A stretch of 9,671 bases of DNA from Candidatus Iainarchaeum sp. (lineage in GTDB: Archaea; Iainarchaeota; Iainarchaeia; Iainarchaeales; Iainarchaeaceae). Positions 1 through 5,526 of the stretch are shown piece by piece. The DNA lies in NCBI GenBank assembly GCA_013331625.1, contig DUGC01000015.1, positions 295 through 9,965 of the forward strand, given 5' to 3'. Under the pieces are notes generated by a model that worked only from the letters and a program-made list of their open reading frames with translations, was not told the origin of the DNA and made no database searches. The translations under genes and the position numbers were made by a program. Within the stretch, counting starts at the first letter, position 1. Each line of letters starts with the position of its first letter.

Positions 1-1
1 C

Positions 2-388
2 TCAGATTATTTGGGCATCTTTGAGTCCCTTGAAGTGGTTATCGCAAGAAACTAATAGTGCGTTGTTGAGCCTTGCGGTTGAATAGATTAACGAATCAGC
101 TAGTGCTAGGCCTCTTGTAGTGCTTATTTTGGCAGCGTCCAAAGCTACCCTGCAATCCACGTCCTTTAGGGTGGAATTGCTAATGATATATGCAACAGCC
201 TTGCTTGCCCGTGCCTCGCCGAATGTGATTTTCATCCTTCTGAAGACTTCATAAATGATTACTGGGGATGCTATTATTGACTGCCTTGCATGTTTTCTGA
301 TAAGTCTTGCAAATGGGGCTGCTTTCTGGCCATCACCTAAAAATTCTATCCAGCCACTTGAGTCAATCAAAACGCTCTGTGTGGTCAC
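2..388 (-). CDS. vapC: VapC-family PIN-domain toxin
   Basis: This is a complete 128-residue PIN-domain protein, the usual VapC length. VapC toxins are Mg2+/Mn2+-dependent ribonucleases that cut tRNA or rRNA and are neutralised by the partner VapB. The four acidic positions expected of a PIN active site are visible: D9 (in LIDSSGWIEF), E47 (in IYEVFRR), D98 (in LALADSLIY) and D116 (in VSCDNHF). The start is GTG at 388, which overlaps the end of the upstream antitoxin gene by 26 nt in another frame and has a G-rich SD (AGGGGGG) about 5 nt upstream. This is a typical translationally coupled TA arrangement. No damaged residue is seen, so it is probably active. The RNA target cannot be inferred. 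Confidence 0.93.
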   Translation of the reverse strand: MTTQSVLIDSSGWIEFLGDGQKAAPFARLIRKHARQSIIASPVIIYEVFRRMKITFGEARASKAVAYIISNSTLKDVDCRVALDAAKISTTRGLALADSLIYSTARLNNALLVSCDNHFKGLKDAQII

Positions 389-575
389 GCAAGCCCCCCT
401 GTGTGATGCCCTTGAACATGCCTTGCGCCTCTTCTATTGGGCCCACCTTTACAAGCTCTATAGAATCTCTCTTTTCAAGGATGACTATCTCATCGCCCGG
501 CCGCAATTTCAGCGCTTCGCGCGCCCTCTTGGGTATCACAATCTGGTACTTGCTTGACAATGTAACGGTTTCCAT
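363..575 (-). CDS. vapB: VapB antitoxin, SpoVT-AbrB type
   Basis: This 70-residue protein has an N-terminal AbrB/MazE-type swapped-hairpin DNA-binding domain (residues 1-45), recognisable from the series SSKYQIVIPKRAREALKL, RPGDEIVIL and the following strand. The C-terminal tail (about 46-70, including the motif EEAQGMFKG) should wrap the VapC active site. The open frame extends upstream to a TTG at 593, but the ATG at 575 places the AbrB domain right at the N-terminus and lies 26 nt from a TATA-like box, so 575 is preferred. The gene overlaps vapC by 26 nt. By family analogy the protein represses its own promoter alone or with VapC. The operator cannot be identified from the sequence. Confidence 0.9.
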   Translation of the reverse strand: METVTLSSKYQIVIPKRAREALKLRPGDEIVILEKRDSIELVKVGPIEEAQGMFKGITQGGLRDHTERFD

Positions 576-597
576 ACTGATAAATGGCCACAAAGAG

Positions 598-604
598 AAT
601 AAAT
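598..604 (-). promoter_or_regulatory. TATA-like box of vapBC
   Basis: On the minus strand AAAGCATTTATT precedes vapB. The box centre (about 601) is 26 nt before the ATG at 575, a spacing that predicts a leaderless or near-leaderless transcript. The same GCATTTA core is seen before the FKBP gene. Confidence 0.45.
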
Positions 605-646
605 GCTTTACTTTAGTGTGATCGATAACCTGATTGTAAGACAGCC

Positions 647-769
647 TTAAGCCCCATGCTGCATTTTTTCCTTCTCTTCACAAAGCCCATCGATGGATTT
701 TTCCACCGGTTTTTTGTCCAGTTCGGCGAGTTGCGGTACAACCGGGCATTCCATATTGATCTTGTACAT
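647..769 (-). CDS. Possible 40-residue small protein, two cysteines
   Basis: This is an unrecognised small ORF of 40 codons, ATG at 769 to TAA at 649-647. It begins MYKINMECPVVPQL and ends in a charged amphipathic segment (EEKEKMQHGA). Support comes from a TATA-like palindrome (CTTTTATAAG, 811-820) about 46 nt upstream, giving a predicted leader of about 20 nt, from a weak purine-rich stretch (AAGGGAAAG) before the ATG, and from sensible codon use with mixed G/C third positions. The two cysteines (C8 and one near residue 30) might bind metal or form a disulphide, which is speculation. An overlapping frame is also open here, so chance cannot be excluded. Confidence 0.33.
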   Translation of the reverse strand: MYKINMECPVVPQLAELDKKPVEKSIDGLCEEKEKMQHGA

Positions 770-810
770 GTTGGCTTTCCCTTCTTTTCTTGTGTAATTG
801 CCTTGATGAA

Positions 811-820
811 CTTATAAAAG
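811..820 (-). promoter_or_regulatory. Palindromic TATA-like box, CTTTTATAAG
   Basis: A perfect 10-bp palindrome, CTTTTATAAG, matches an archaeal TATA box in both directions. On the minus strand it would start transcription near 790, about 20 nt before the small ORF at 769. No gene is seen on the plus side within 300 nt. Confidence 0.4.
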
Positions 821-912
821 AAGGGATCCTGAAAAAGCCGGCCGGTTATGGGCTACACGCATCATTGAACGTGAGGATGAAATCCGAAATTGAAAAGATA
901 ATTTTCGGCTGA

Positions 913-1674
913 TCACTTTTTTGCAGCCGCGGGCTTTGTGTCTTTTGAGTCCTGATTCCCTTCTTGGGTTTTAGGCTCCTGCTTTGCCGCTTCGCCTTTA
1001 GGTTTTGCAGCTGCCTCAAACGAATCCACAAGCTCGACGCCCCTGATTTGCGGCATAACTTCTTTTACTGTCGTTGTAAACGGTACCACGAGCGGGGCGA
1101 GCTTTTGCGATATCTCCTTTGGCAGCTTCACTTTCAGGATATCACCCTCAATCCTGCTCTCGGCTTTTTGCCGCAGCGGGAAGAACTTTTCAGTGAGGAG
1201 CTGCGCCTTCTCCTTTGCGTCCTTAATTTCGCGAACAATCCGGATTTCATATTCAACATCCTTGCCTGCAAGGTCATTATTGAGGTCGACCCTCACCCTT
1301 CCGCCCGAAACCGTCTGCACCCTTCCGTACTGGCCATTAAGGTCAACTACAAGCCCCGGGACAGGGTTGATCTGCCTTTTACGGAACTGCTGCAGCGGCA
1401 CAATCACAACAAGCTCCCTGTTCCTCTCCCCAAATGCCTTTGAGGGCAAAAGCTTTACAGTGCGCTTTTCCCCTTCCTTCATGTCCTTTAAAGCCTCATC
1501 AAGGCCTGGCAAAACATCCCCTTTTCCGACAACTACAGGGATTGGCCCGAAAACGGCATTTTCGCGGTACAATCCGCTCTCTTTGGCGGTTTTTTCGGAA
1601 GTAGTGTCAAACACCTTTCCGCTGGAAAGTTCCTTTCCCGTGAATTCAACAAGCACAACGCTTCGCTCTTTCAT
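913..1674 (-). CDS. Long-type archaeal FKBP peptidyl-prolyl isomerase (SlyD-like)
   Basis: This 253-residue protein is an FKBP-fold cis-trans prolyl isomerase and chaperone, presumably cytosolic because there is no signal peptide. The FKBP core starts at residue 6 and shows VFDTT (21-25), the hairpin VVVGKGDVLPGLDEAL (47-62) and MKEGEKRTV (65-73). Residues from about 77 to 130 (AFGERNRELV, NPVPGLVVDLNGQYGRV, SGGRVRVDLNNDLAGK) are the insert-in-flap domain typical of SlyD-type enzymes, followed by the return strand YEIRIVREI. Residues 152-220 form an extra C-terminal domain like that of the larger archaeal FKBPs (about 230-250 residues). The last 33 residues are a K/E/Q/A-rich low-complexity tail. 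The start is ATG at 1674, with GGTGAG (1680-1685) 5 nt upstream. It is divergent from the 440-residue surface protein. Confidence 0.93.
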   Translation of the reverse strand: MKERSVVLVEFTGKELSSGKVFDTTSEKTAKESGLYRENAVFGPIPVVVGKGDVLPGLDEALKDMKEGEKRTVKLLPSKAFGERNRELVVIVPLQQFRKRQINPVPGLVVDLNGQYGRVQTVSGGRVRVDLNNDLAGKDVEYEIRIVREIKDAKEKAQLLTEKFFPLRQKAESRIEGDILKVKLPKEISQKLAPLVVPFTTTVKEVMPQIRGVELVDSFEAAAKPKGEAAKQEPKTQEGNQDSKDTKPAAAKK

Positions 1675-1696
1675 GAATACTCACCAAAAAATGCGG

Positions 1697-1703
1697 TTTA
1701 AAT
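1697..1703 (-). promoter_or_regulatory. TATA-like box of the FKBP gene
   Basis: The minus strand reads AAAAAGCATTTAAACC, a purine stretch plus TATA-like core centred at 1700, 26 nt before the ATG at 1674. That spacing predicts a start at or just before the ATG, which would leave the GGTGAG at 1680-1685 untranscribed. A second AT-rich stretch at about 1752-1765 could give a longer leader that includes it. Confidence 0.42.
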
Positions 1704-1745
1704 GCTTTTTGCAAGCACTGTATGTAAAAACCAAAGTAAAATGGG

Positions 1746-1753
1746 TTAAAATA
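1746..1753 (+). promoter_or_regulatory. TATA-like box of the 440-residue protein gene
   Basis: TTAAAATA lies with its centre 28 nt before the ATG at 1778, the distance expected for a leaderless message. Only a weak SD (TGATC) precedes the ATG. It shares a 103-bp divergent intergenic region with the FKBP promoter. Confidence 0.42.
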
Positions 1754-1777
1754 GTATTTTAAAGTTGTTGATCACAA

Positions 1778-3100
1778 ATGGGCCTGAGCAAAGAGCAGAT
1801 GATGGGAATTTTCATAGCCGTGCTGATGGTCGGCTCCATACTCGGGGTGATGACCTACAGCCAGCCGCCGCAGGACAGCAGTCCGCCACCGGTCACAAAC
1901 AACACCCCTACCAAGATCACATACAGCGCAAGCGGCGTTGAAGGAAAAGTGCTGCAGGTCTTTCCGACCGCGGTGCTTTTGGCAAACACCACCGAAGTTT
2001 CAGCAGGCGATGCCGAGGCAAAGATACGCTCGGTTCCGGGCGTTGTCGGGGTCAGCAACGGCATGTTCGTGCAGGGGCAGGAAACGAACTTCCGCGCCGA
2101 TCTAAGGGTTGATTCAGCCGGGAATTTTGACGAGATCGCCCAAAAGCTCGGTGCGCTTGGGGCAATAAAAGATGTAACGCTCTATCCGCAGGCGCTCGTT
2201 TCAGTGCCGCAGGAAGTCGAGCTCAAAAACGAGCAGAGCGGGCTTGCACAAAAACAATCATTTGCAAATTCGCAGGTGCAGGCATTTGTTTCCATGGGGA
2301 CGCGCACGGGCGACAGCATCAAAATCTCAATACAGGCTGAATTCTCAGGCCAGACCCTCTCAAATGTGCTTGCAATCGAGGAATCAAACCCATCAACCGC
2401 CCAGCAGATCTATTTCACTGACGGAAATTTCACAATTTCCTCCATGGAAAGCGAATTCTTCATAAAATCCTTTGCGGATTATTCCGGCAATGCAAAGCTT
2501 GAAAGCCTAAGCCAGCTCCTCAGGGGGCAGGATGAAAATGCGCAGCTGCAGATCGCTGATGCCACGGGCGATACTACGGTGTATTTCGCGCAGCCGAATA
2601 CGATTTTTCCGCAGGACCTAAACACATTTTTCACAGGCTTTAGCGGCATAAAATCATTTGAAATAAATTCCGGCCCCGCCCAGGATGTCAACTTTGCATC
2701 AGTGGCATTTGACGGGGACGTGGATGATTACAATGCTTTCAAATCCTCCCTTGTTGCAGGGCTCAACTCGCTTGGCTTTAATGTGAGCGTGGTAAAAGAG
2801 CCGCAAAGGGTATTGCAGGCACAGCTCATTGCGGGGTCAGGGGATTCGCTCTTAGGGCAGGTCACCAGCTTTTCGTTGGCAAATTCGCTTGATAGCACGG
2901 TTTTGCAGAAGGCAATAATTGATGCCAATTCAGTCTTCATTGCGGATGCAAATGCATCATTTGCCCTAAAGGAAGGGTCGTTTGATGCATTCGTGAACAC
3001 CTCACGCAAGGCAGGGGACAGTGTACTGCTGAGCCTTTTCATCGTGGGCAGCCCGCGCGCAGGGATAGAGCAAATCAATGCACAGGAAGCGGGGAAATAA
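1778..3100 (+). CDS. Membrane-anchored surface protein, function unknown
   Basis: I do not recognise this 440-residue protein. It has one N-terminal hydrophobic segment (about residues 9-27, MGIFIAVLMVGSILGVMTYS) without a clear cleavage site, then a Pro/Ser/Thr/Asn-rich linker (29-45), then a large soluble part rich in Ala, Ser and Asn. It is most likely a signal-anchored protein facing outside. Five N-glycosylation sequons (NTT, NFT, NVS, NAS, NTS) fit an archaeal cell-surface location. Short units such as AKIRSVPGVVGVSNG ... DEIAQKLGALGAIKDVTLYP, and later FKSSLVAGLNSLGFNVSVV, look like repeated alpha/beta ferredoxin-like modules, which is inference. It stands alone on the plus strand and converges on the mazF region. 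Confidence 0.85.
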   Translation: MGLSKEQMMGIFIAVLMVGSILGVMTYSQPPQDSSPPPVTNNTPTKITYSASGVEGKVLQVFPTAVLLANTTEVSAGDAEAKIRSVPGVVGVSNGMFVQGQETNFRADLRVDSAGNFDEIAQKLGALGAIKDVTLYPQALVSVPQEVELKNEQSGLAQKQSFANSQVQAFVSMGTRTGDSIKISIQAEFSGQTLSNVLAIEESNPSTAQQIYFTDGNFTISSMESEFFIKSFADYSGNAKLESLSQLLRGQDENAQLQIADATGDTTVYFAQPNTIFPQDLNTFFTGFSGIKSFEINSGPAQDVNFASVAFDGDVDDYNAFKSSLVAGLNSLGFNVSVVKEPQRVLQAQLIAGSGDSLLGQVTSFSLANSLDSTVLQKAIIDANSVFIADANASFALKEGSFDAFVNTSRKAGDSVLLSLFIVGSPRAGIEQINAQEAGK

Positions 3101-3161
3101 ATAAGCCCCTGTCCATTTCACTAAAACTTAATGATTCCTTGCGCATCTTCATCTCGTTGGC

Positions 3162-3263
3162 TTAAGCGCCTGCGGCGATCTTTCCAAGGGGGGCCCCCAT
3201 TTTTGCATGTTTTGTCCCCCTGTTTTGCTTTTCTCTTGGATTTTTTCCCATGTTTTTAGGCAT
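3162..3263 (-). CDS. Possible 33-residue basic small protein after mazF
   Basis: This short ORF starts at an ATG one nucleotide after the mazF stop (TAA-C-ATG) and ends with TAA at 3164-3162. The 33 residues are strongly basic and glycine-rich (MPKNMGKNPREKQNRGTKH, then KMGAPLGKIAAGA), a composition seen in small nucleic-acid-binding peptides and quite unlike translated non-coding DNA. There is no strong SD, but the tight junction would allow translational re-initiation after mazF. Against it are its small size and its position in the T-rich stretch where the convergent 440-residue gene probably terminates. No family is recognised. Confidence 0.3.
   Translation of the reverse strand: MPKNMGKNPREKQNRGTKHAKMGAPLGKIAAGA
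3199..3250 (+). terminator. T-rich tract downstream of the 440-residue gene
   Basis: Several runs of four to six T occur (ATTTTTGC, GTTTTG, GATTTTTTCC) about 100-150 nt after the stop at 3100, and follow a G/C palindrome (GGGGGCCCCC, 3189-3198). Archaeal termination commonly uses such T tracts on the coding strand. This is weak positional evidence only. Confidence 0.3.
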
Positions 3264-3264
3264 G

Positions 3265-3606
3265 TTACTGTTCCATCGACACAAGTTTTTTGATTTGTGC
3301 TATAGCCTCAGTGAATTTGGCATCGCTTAATTTTGCAAATTTTTTCGCGATTATGCCATTGCTGGCCTGAATTATTTTATCAGCCCTGATCTTGCTTGAT
3401 ATTGCAAGTTTCCCCCCAGTGATGTCTGATTGCCCTATCTGAACTGGATAAGGGATTTTTTCCAAATTGGATGTGATTGCGCAAACCACGGCATCGCTAC
3501 GTTTCTCATTGTACCCGTCATTTGAGACAACCAGTGCCGGCCTGATTTTATTTGCGGAAAAGTCTGAATAAGGGAAAGAGATCCACGCCAAGCCGGCCTG
3601 CTTCAT
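3265..3606 (-). CDS. PemK/MazF-family mRNA interferase toxin
   Basis: This is a 113-residue protein of the PemK/MazF family, ribosome-independent endoribonucleases that cut RNA at short motifs. The N-terminal strand GLAWISFPYSD, the signature KIRPALVVSNDGY (R22) and AITS (T45) are all present. The R-to-T spacing of 23 equals that of the catalytic Arg/Thr pair in characterised MazF proteins. KLAISSKIRADKI and the final helix complete the fold. The frame also offers a GTG at 3615, but the ATG at 3606 has AGGGGTGA 5 nt upstream and is preferred. Directly upstream lies an antitoxin-like C-terminus without an N-terminal half. The toxin itself looks intact, so it is either solo, weakly active, or controlled in trans. 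Confidence 0.88.
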   Translation of the reverse strand: MKQAGLAWISFPYSDFSANKIRPALVVSNDGYNEKRSDAVVCAITSNLEKIPYPVQIGQSDITGGKLAISSKIRADKIIQASNGIIAKKFAKLSDAKFTEAIAQIKKLVSMEQ

Positions 3607-3611
3607 CAACT

Positions 3612-3728
3612 TCACCCCTTTGCTATTTTATCCCGCACTTCATCCTCGGGGCCCCATGCTCTTTTGAGGGAGTGTGCAGATCGTTTGCTGAAAGATAGTT
3701 TTTTTATGCAATTGACGAAAAATATCTT
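3612..3728 (-). pseudogene. Truncated antitoxin remnant upstream of mazF
   Basis: A 38-codon open frame with no ATG, GTG or TTG at its beginning ends in TGA overlapping the GTG and SD of mazF. Its last 20 residues read HSLKRAWGPEDEVRDKIAKG. This is the style of ending (Leu-x-x-x-Trp-x-x-Glu-Asp-Glu-Val) seen in small antitoxins encoded just before PemK/MazF-type toxins, where the acidic/aromatic tail binds the toxin. The DNA-binding N-terminal half is missing, and the frame is closed by a TGA near 3730. I infer that the antitoxin gene was truncated at its 5' side. An unusual start codon (ATA at codon 8) is an alternative I consider unlikely. Confidence 0.5.
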
Positions 3729-3732
3729 TCAG
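3688..3732 (-). terminator. Hairpin after the lipoprotein gene
   Basis: A perfect 10-bp inverted repeat, CTGAAAGATA (3688-3697) and TATCTTTCAG (3723-3732), encloses 25 nt, with an extra five A:T pairs possible inside after a one-base bulge. It begins 3 nt after the stop of the frameshift-corrected lipoprotein frame (3736). It could terminate that transcript or be a regulatory hairpin at the start of the mazF unit. There is no clean U tract directly after it. Confidence 0.45.
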
Positions 3733-3735
3733 TGG

Positions 3736-4816
3736 TTATCCCGGAATTTCAATTTCCTTCTCAATGCTCACTGGGTTTGTGCACTGGTTGTCATCAAACA
3801 GATGCACCCTTGCAAGTATCCTGCCTGAAAGCGCATGCGTTTCATACTGTGGCACCATTTCGCATTTGTGTGTGAGCGCATCGCAGCGCCTTTCCCCCGC
3901 TCACAGGCTCGGTGAGGCCGGCATAAAGCTTTTCACCACCCTGGCAGGTGAGAACATCGCAAAGGCCCCTGGAATAATCAGTGTAATTTCCGTCAGGATA
4001 ATAACCGCCTTCTCCAGGCAGCTTTGCAACATCTTTCCATTCACCGTTCACGTCCTTTGAAATCACGACATTATCAGTGCAGGAGAGCGTGAAATAGTTC
4101 CTGTCAGGAGTGATTTTGAGCATGTTCCCGTCAACTGAAAAGTCCGCTTCCATATCCGGCTTTTCGCTGCGCACGAATTTCATCACGGTGAAATTCCCGC
4201 AGCTCACATCGTTCTCGTCTGCCGCAACATTGATCTGCATTTCCTGCGGCCCAAGCGCGCTGACAAAGAGCGTTCCGGCAATGCCGCCGGTGCTCAGCAC
4301 AAGCGACTGGCCTTCAATTGCATATGTGAAGTGCTGCGACACTGGCCCGCCACGTGCCTCAACCACGCCACCATCAAGGAAATCCATCACAGTATTGTCA
4401 TCAGAGATCCATCTTCCCAAAAGGCCTTTTTCCTCAACCTGAACAGCTTTTGGCTCCTCCCTTCGCAGCGCAAGCTTGGACCCTGACCCGTTGTCAATGA
4501 ATGCTTTGTTGCCATCAAATGACACGGGGAAACTGATATTGCCATCAATGCCGCCGCCAGTGAGCTGCAGCGCCCCATCTGAATAAGTATAGCCAAATTC
4601 CTTCTTCACGCCGCTGTTTGCGAAAAACCCTTTTCCCCCATCCCCAAAAAACATGTAGATGCTGCACTCAGCAGGGGAGCTGTCCAGCTGGTCATATGCC
4701 CAGTAGCCTGCAAGGCCGTTTTCCGGCTGCTGCGGATTGCTGCCGGTGCACCCGAGCAAAAACAGCATCACGGTGAGCACGAAAAAAATTTTTCCGGAAT
4801 TCATATTTTTCCCCAT
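3736..4816 (-). pseudogene. Lipoprotein with two beta-rich repeats, apparent 1-nt frameshift
   Basis: The N-terminus is a lipoprotein signal peptide (hydrophobic FFVLTVMLFLLG, then Cys in LLGC, residue 23 from the ATG at 4816). Two similar beta-rich units follow: GYWAYDQL ... MFFGDGGKG ... FGYTYSDGALQLTGGGIDG, and GRWISDDN ... MDFLDGGVV ... FTYAIEGQSLVLSTGGIAG. They look like small lipocalin-like barrels (DUF5640 style, by inference). A Cys-rich C-terminal part comes after these. The uninterrupted frame stops at 3842, but after a run of five G (3894-3898, C on the plus strand) the next frame continues with coding character (RRCDALTHKCEMVPQYE to SIEKEIEIPG) to TAA at 3736-3738. Removing one G gives 359 residues. 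An upstream ATG at 4852 overlaps the TATA box, and an ATG at 4804 is an alternative start. Its role is probably surface binding, but unknown. Confidence 0.72.
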
Positions 4817-4841
4817 CGGACAATATTGTAGGCGTTCCATG

Positions 4842-4849
4842 ATTTTAAA
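4842..4849 (-). promoter_or_regulatory. TATA-like box of the lipoprotein gene
   Basis: The minus strand reads GTTTAAAATC. Its centre is 30 nt before the ATG at 4816, which suits a leaderless start there, and 42 nt before the ATG at 4804, which would give a short leader containing GGGG. It coincides with the upstream ATG at 4852, arguing against that start. Confidence 0.42.
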
Positions 4850-4885
4850 CATGCCTTGCTGGCAAAAAATAATTTTTTTAAAAAT

Positions 4886-5269
4886 TCATTTCCCGGAAAG
4901 CTTTTCTATCGCCTCTGCAATATCCCCGCCCGTTTCCTCAAGCGCCTTCCTTGCCTTTTTTGCGCTGACCTTTGCCTGCCCTGCAACCATTTCCACATCG
5001 GACTCAGGAATCCCTTCCTCTCCGGTTCCGCTTTCTGCAGCTTCCCCGCTCTCGCCCGCAGTTTTCTCTTCCCTTGCCTTCCCGACAACAGTATAAGTCT
5101 TCTGGCCGCCCATGTCAATCACGGTGACCTGCGGATTTTCTATCACGAGCCTTGAGCCCTCGAGCTCGAATATGACGCTGTTTGCCGCAAGGTCCTCGCT
5201 CTTAATGCCAAGCTGGCGCATCATCATCTTCATCTTGCGCGGATCCATCCCTCCAAGTCCGGGAAACAT
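4886..5269 (-). CDS. nac: Nascent polypeptide-associated complex protein (archaeal NAC)
   Basis: This 127-residue homologue of eukaryotic alpha-NAC forms a homodimer in archaea and binds nascent chains at the ribosome exit tunnel. The N-terminus MFPGLGGMDPRKMKMMMRQ is typical. The NAC beta-barrel follows (about residues 25-65: SVIFELEGSRLVIENPQVTVIDMGGQKTYTVVG). A variable Glu/Gly-rich linker (about 68-88) leads to a C-terminal UBA domain (about 90-127: VEMVAGQAKVSAKKARKALEETGGDIAEAIEKL). The upstream TTG (5275) and ATG (5272) are in frame, but the ATG at 5269 lies 6 nt after GGTGA and gives the family's usual beginning. A possible small membrane ORF precedes it on the same strand. Confidence 0.95.
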   Translation of the reverse strand: MFPGLGGMDPRKMKMMMRQLGIKSEDLAANSVIFELEGSRLVIENPQVTVIDMGGQKTYTVVGKAREEKTAGESGEAAESGTGEEGIPESDVEMVAGQAKVSAKKARKALEETGGDIAEAIEKLSGK

Positions 5270-5300
5270 CATCAATCACCTTCCAACAATTGCTGCAAAG

Positions 5301-5309
5301 AAATGTTTA
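5301..5309 (-). promoter_or_regulatory. TATA-like box of nac
   Basis: The minus strand reads CTTAAACATTTC, centred about 36 nt before the nac ATG. Predicted initiation near 5280 leaves a short leader beginning at the GGTGA SD. The box overlaps the stop codon of the small upstream ORF. Confidence 0.35.
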
Positions 5310-5432
5310 AGAGCGCATCCATGCAGGCACAAAGCCCCATAAGCATAAAACGGCCAAAAATGAGGCAAGGGCAAAGCCCAGAACGGCGGACCGTGGGTCG
5401 TTTCCAGACAAGCAAACTACTATAGGGCGCAT
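5307..5432 (-). CDS. Possible 41-residue single-span membrane protein
   Basis: This is an unrecognised short ORF of 41 codons from ATG at 5432 (or 42 from the adjacent ATG at 5435) to TAA at 5309-5307. After a short polar start (MRPIVVCLSGNDPRS) comes a hydrophobic stretch of about 20 residues (AVLGFALASFLAVLCLWGFV) and the end PAWMRS, so it would be a single-span membrane peptide. GAGGGAG lies 3-6 nt before the ATGs. A TATA-like box (5495-5502, usable in both directions) would give a leader of about 40 nt. It sits 37 nt upstream of nac on the same strand, so it could be a first cistron. It is too short to assign, and chance hydrophobicity is possible. Confidence 0.42.
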   Translation of the reverse strand: MRPIVVCLSGNDPRSAVLGFALASFLAVLCLWGFVPAWMRS

Positions 5433-5494
5433 CATCTCCCTCGAAAAGGCAATGGGCGATCTTTGGACTTTTCCGTTTTCTGCCGCGGCTAACC

Positions 5495-5502
5495 TTTATT
5501 AA
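5495..5502 (+). promoter_or_regulatory. Two-way TATA-like box before the 5527 gene
   Basis: TTTATTAA is centred 28 nt before the ATG at 5527, again the leaderless spacing, and no SD precedes that ATG. Because the box is near-palindromic it could also drive the minus-strand small ORF at 5432. Confidence 0.45.
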
Positions 5503-5526
5503 CCGCCTTTGCGTTCCTCTTTAAGC

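Larger units (their letters stand above)
594..912. other. Intergenic stretch between vapBC and the FKBP gene
   Basis: This stretch is about 320 nt and lies between two minus-strand units. It holds the vapB promoter (598-604), a possible small minus-strand ORF (647-769) and that ORF's TATA-like box (811-820). No RNA gene, transposon end or clear terminator was recognised in the rest. A plus-strand ATG near 874 opens only 11 codons and is not called. Confidence 0.5.

Noticed and set aside
874..909. Plus-strand ATG with GTGAGG before it, 11 codons
   Set aside because: It is too short to support, with no promoter and no follow-on gene.
964..1443. 159-codon plus-strand frame opposite the FKBP gene
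   Set aside because: It is a shadow of a well-supported isomerase, with no expression signals and a low-complexity product.
3189..3655. GGGGGCCCCC (3189-3198) and GGGGCCCC (3648-3655) flanking mazF as possible insertion-site repeats
   Set aside because: They are low-complexity palindromes with little flanking similarity, and no other sign of a mobile element is seen.
3780..3898. Programmed -1 frameshift at GGGAAAG in the lipoprotein gene
   Set aside because: The heptamer is in the right phase, but -1 slippage leads into the third frame (about 40 unconvincing codons). The convincing continuation needs +1 or -2, so an indel is simpler.
5400..5460. Possible C/D-box sRNA on the minus strand (GATGATG near 5430)
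   Set aside because: The C box has a mismatch, no proper D box (CTGA) is at a suitable distance, and the ATGATG is better explained as the start of a small ORF.
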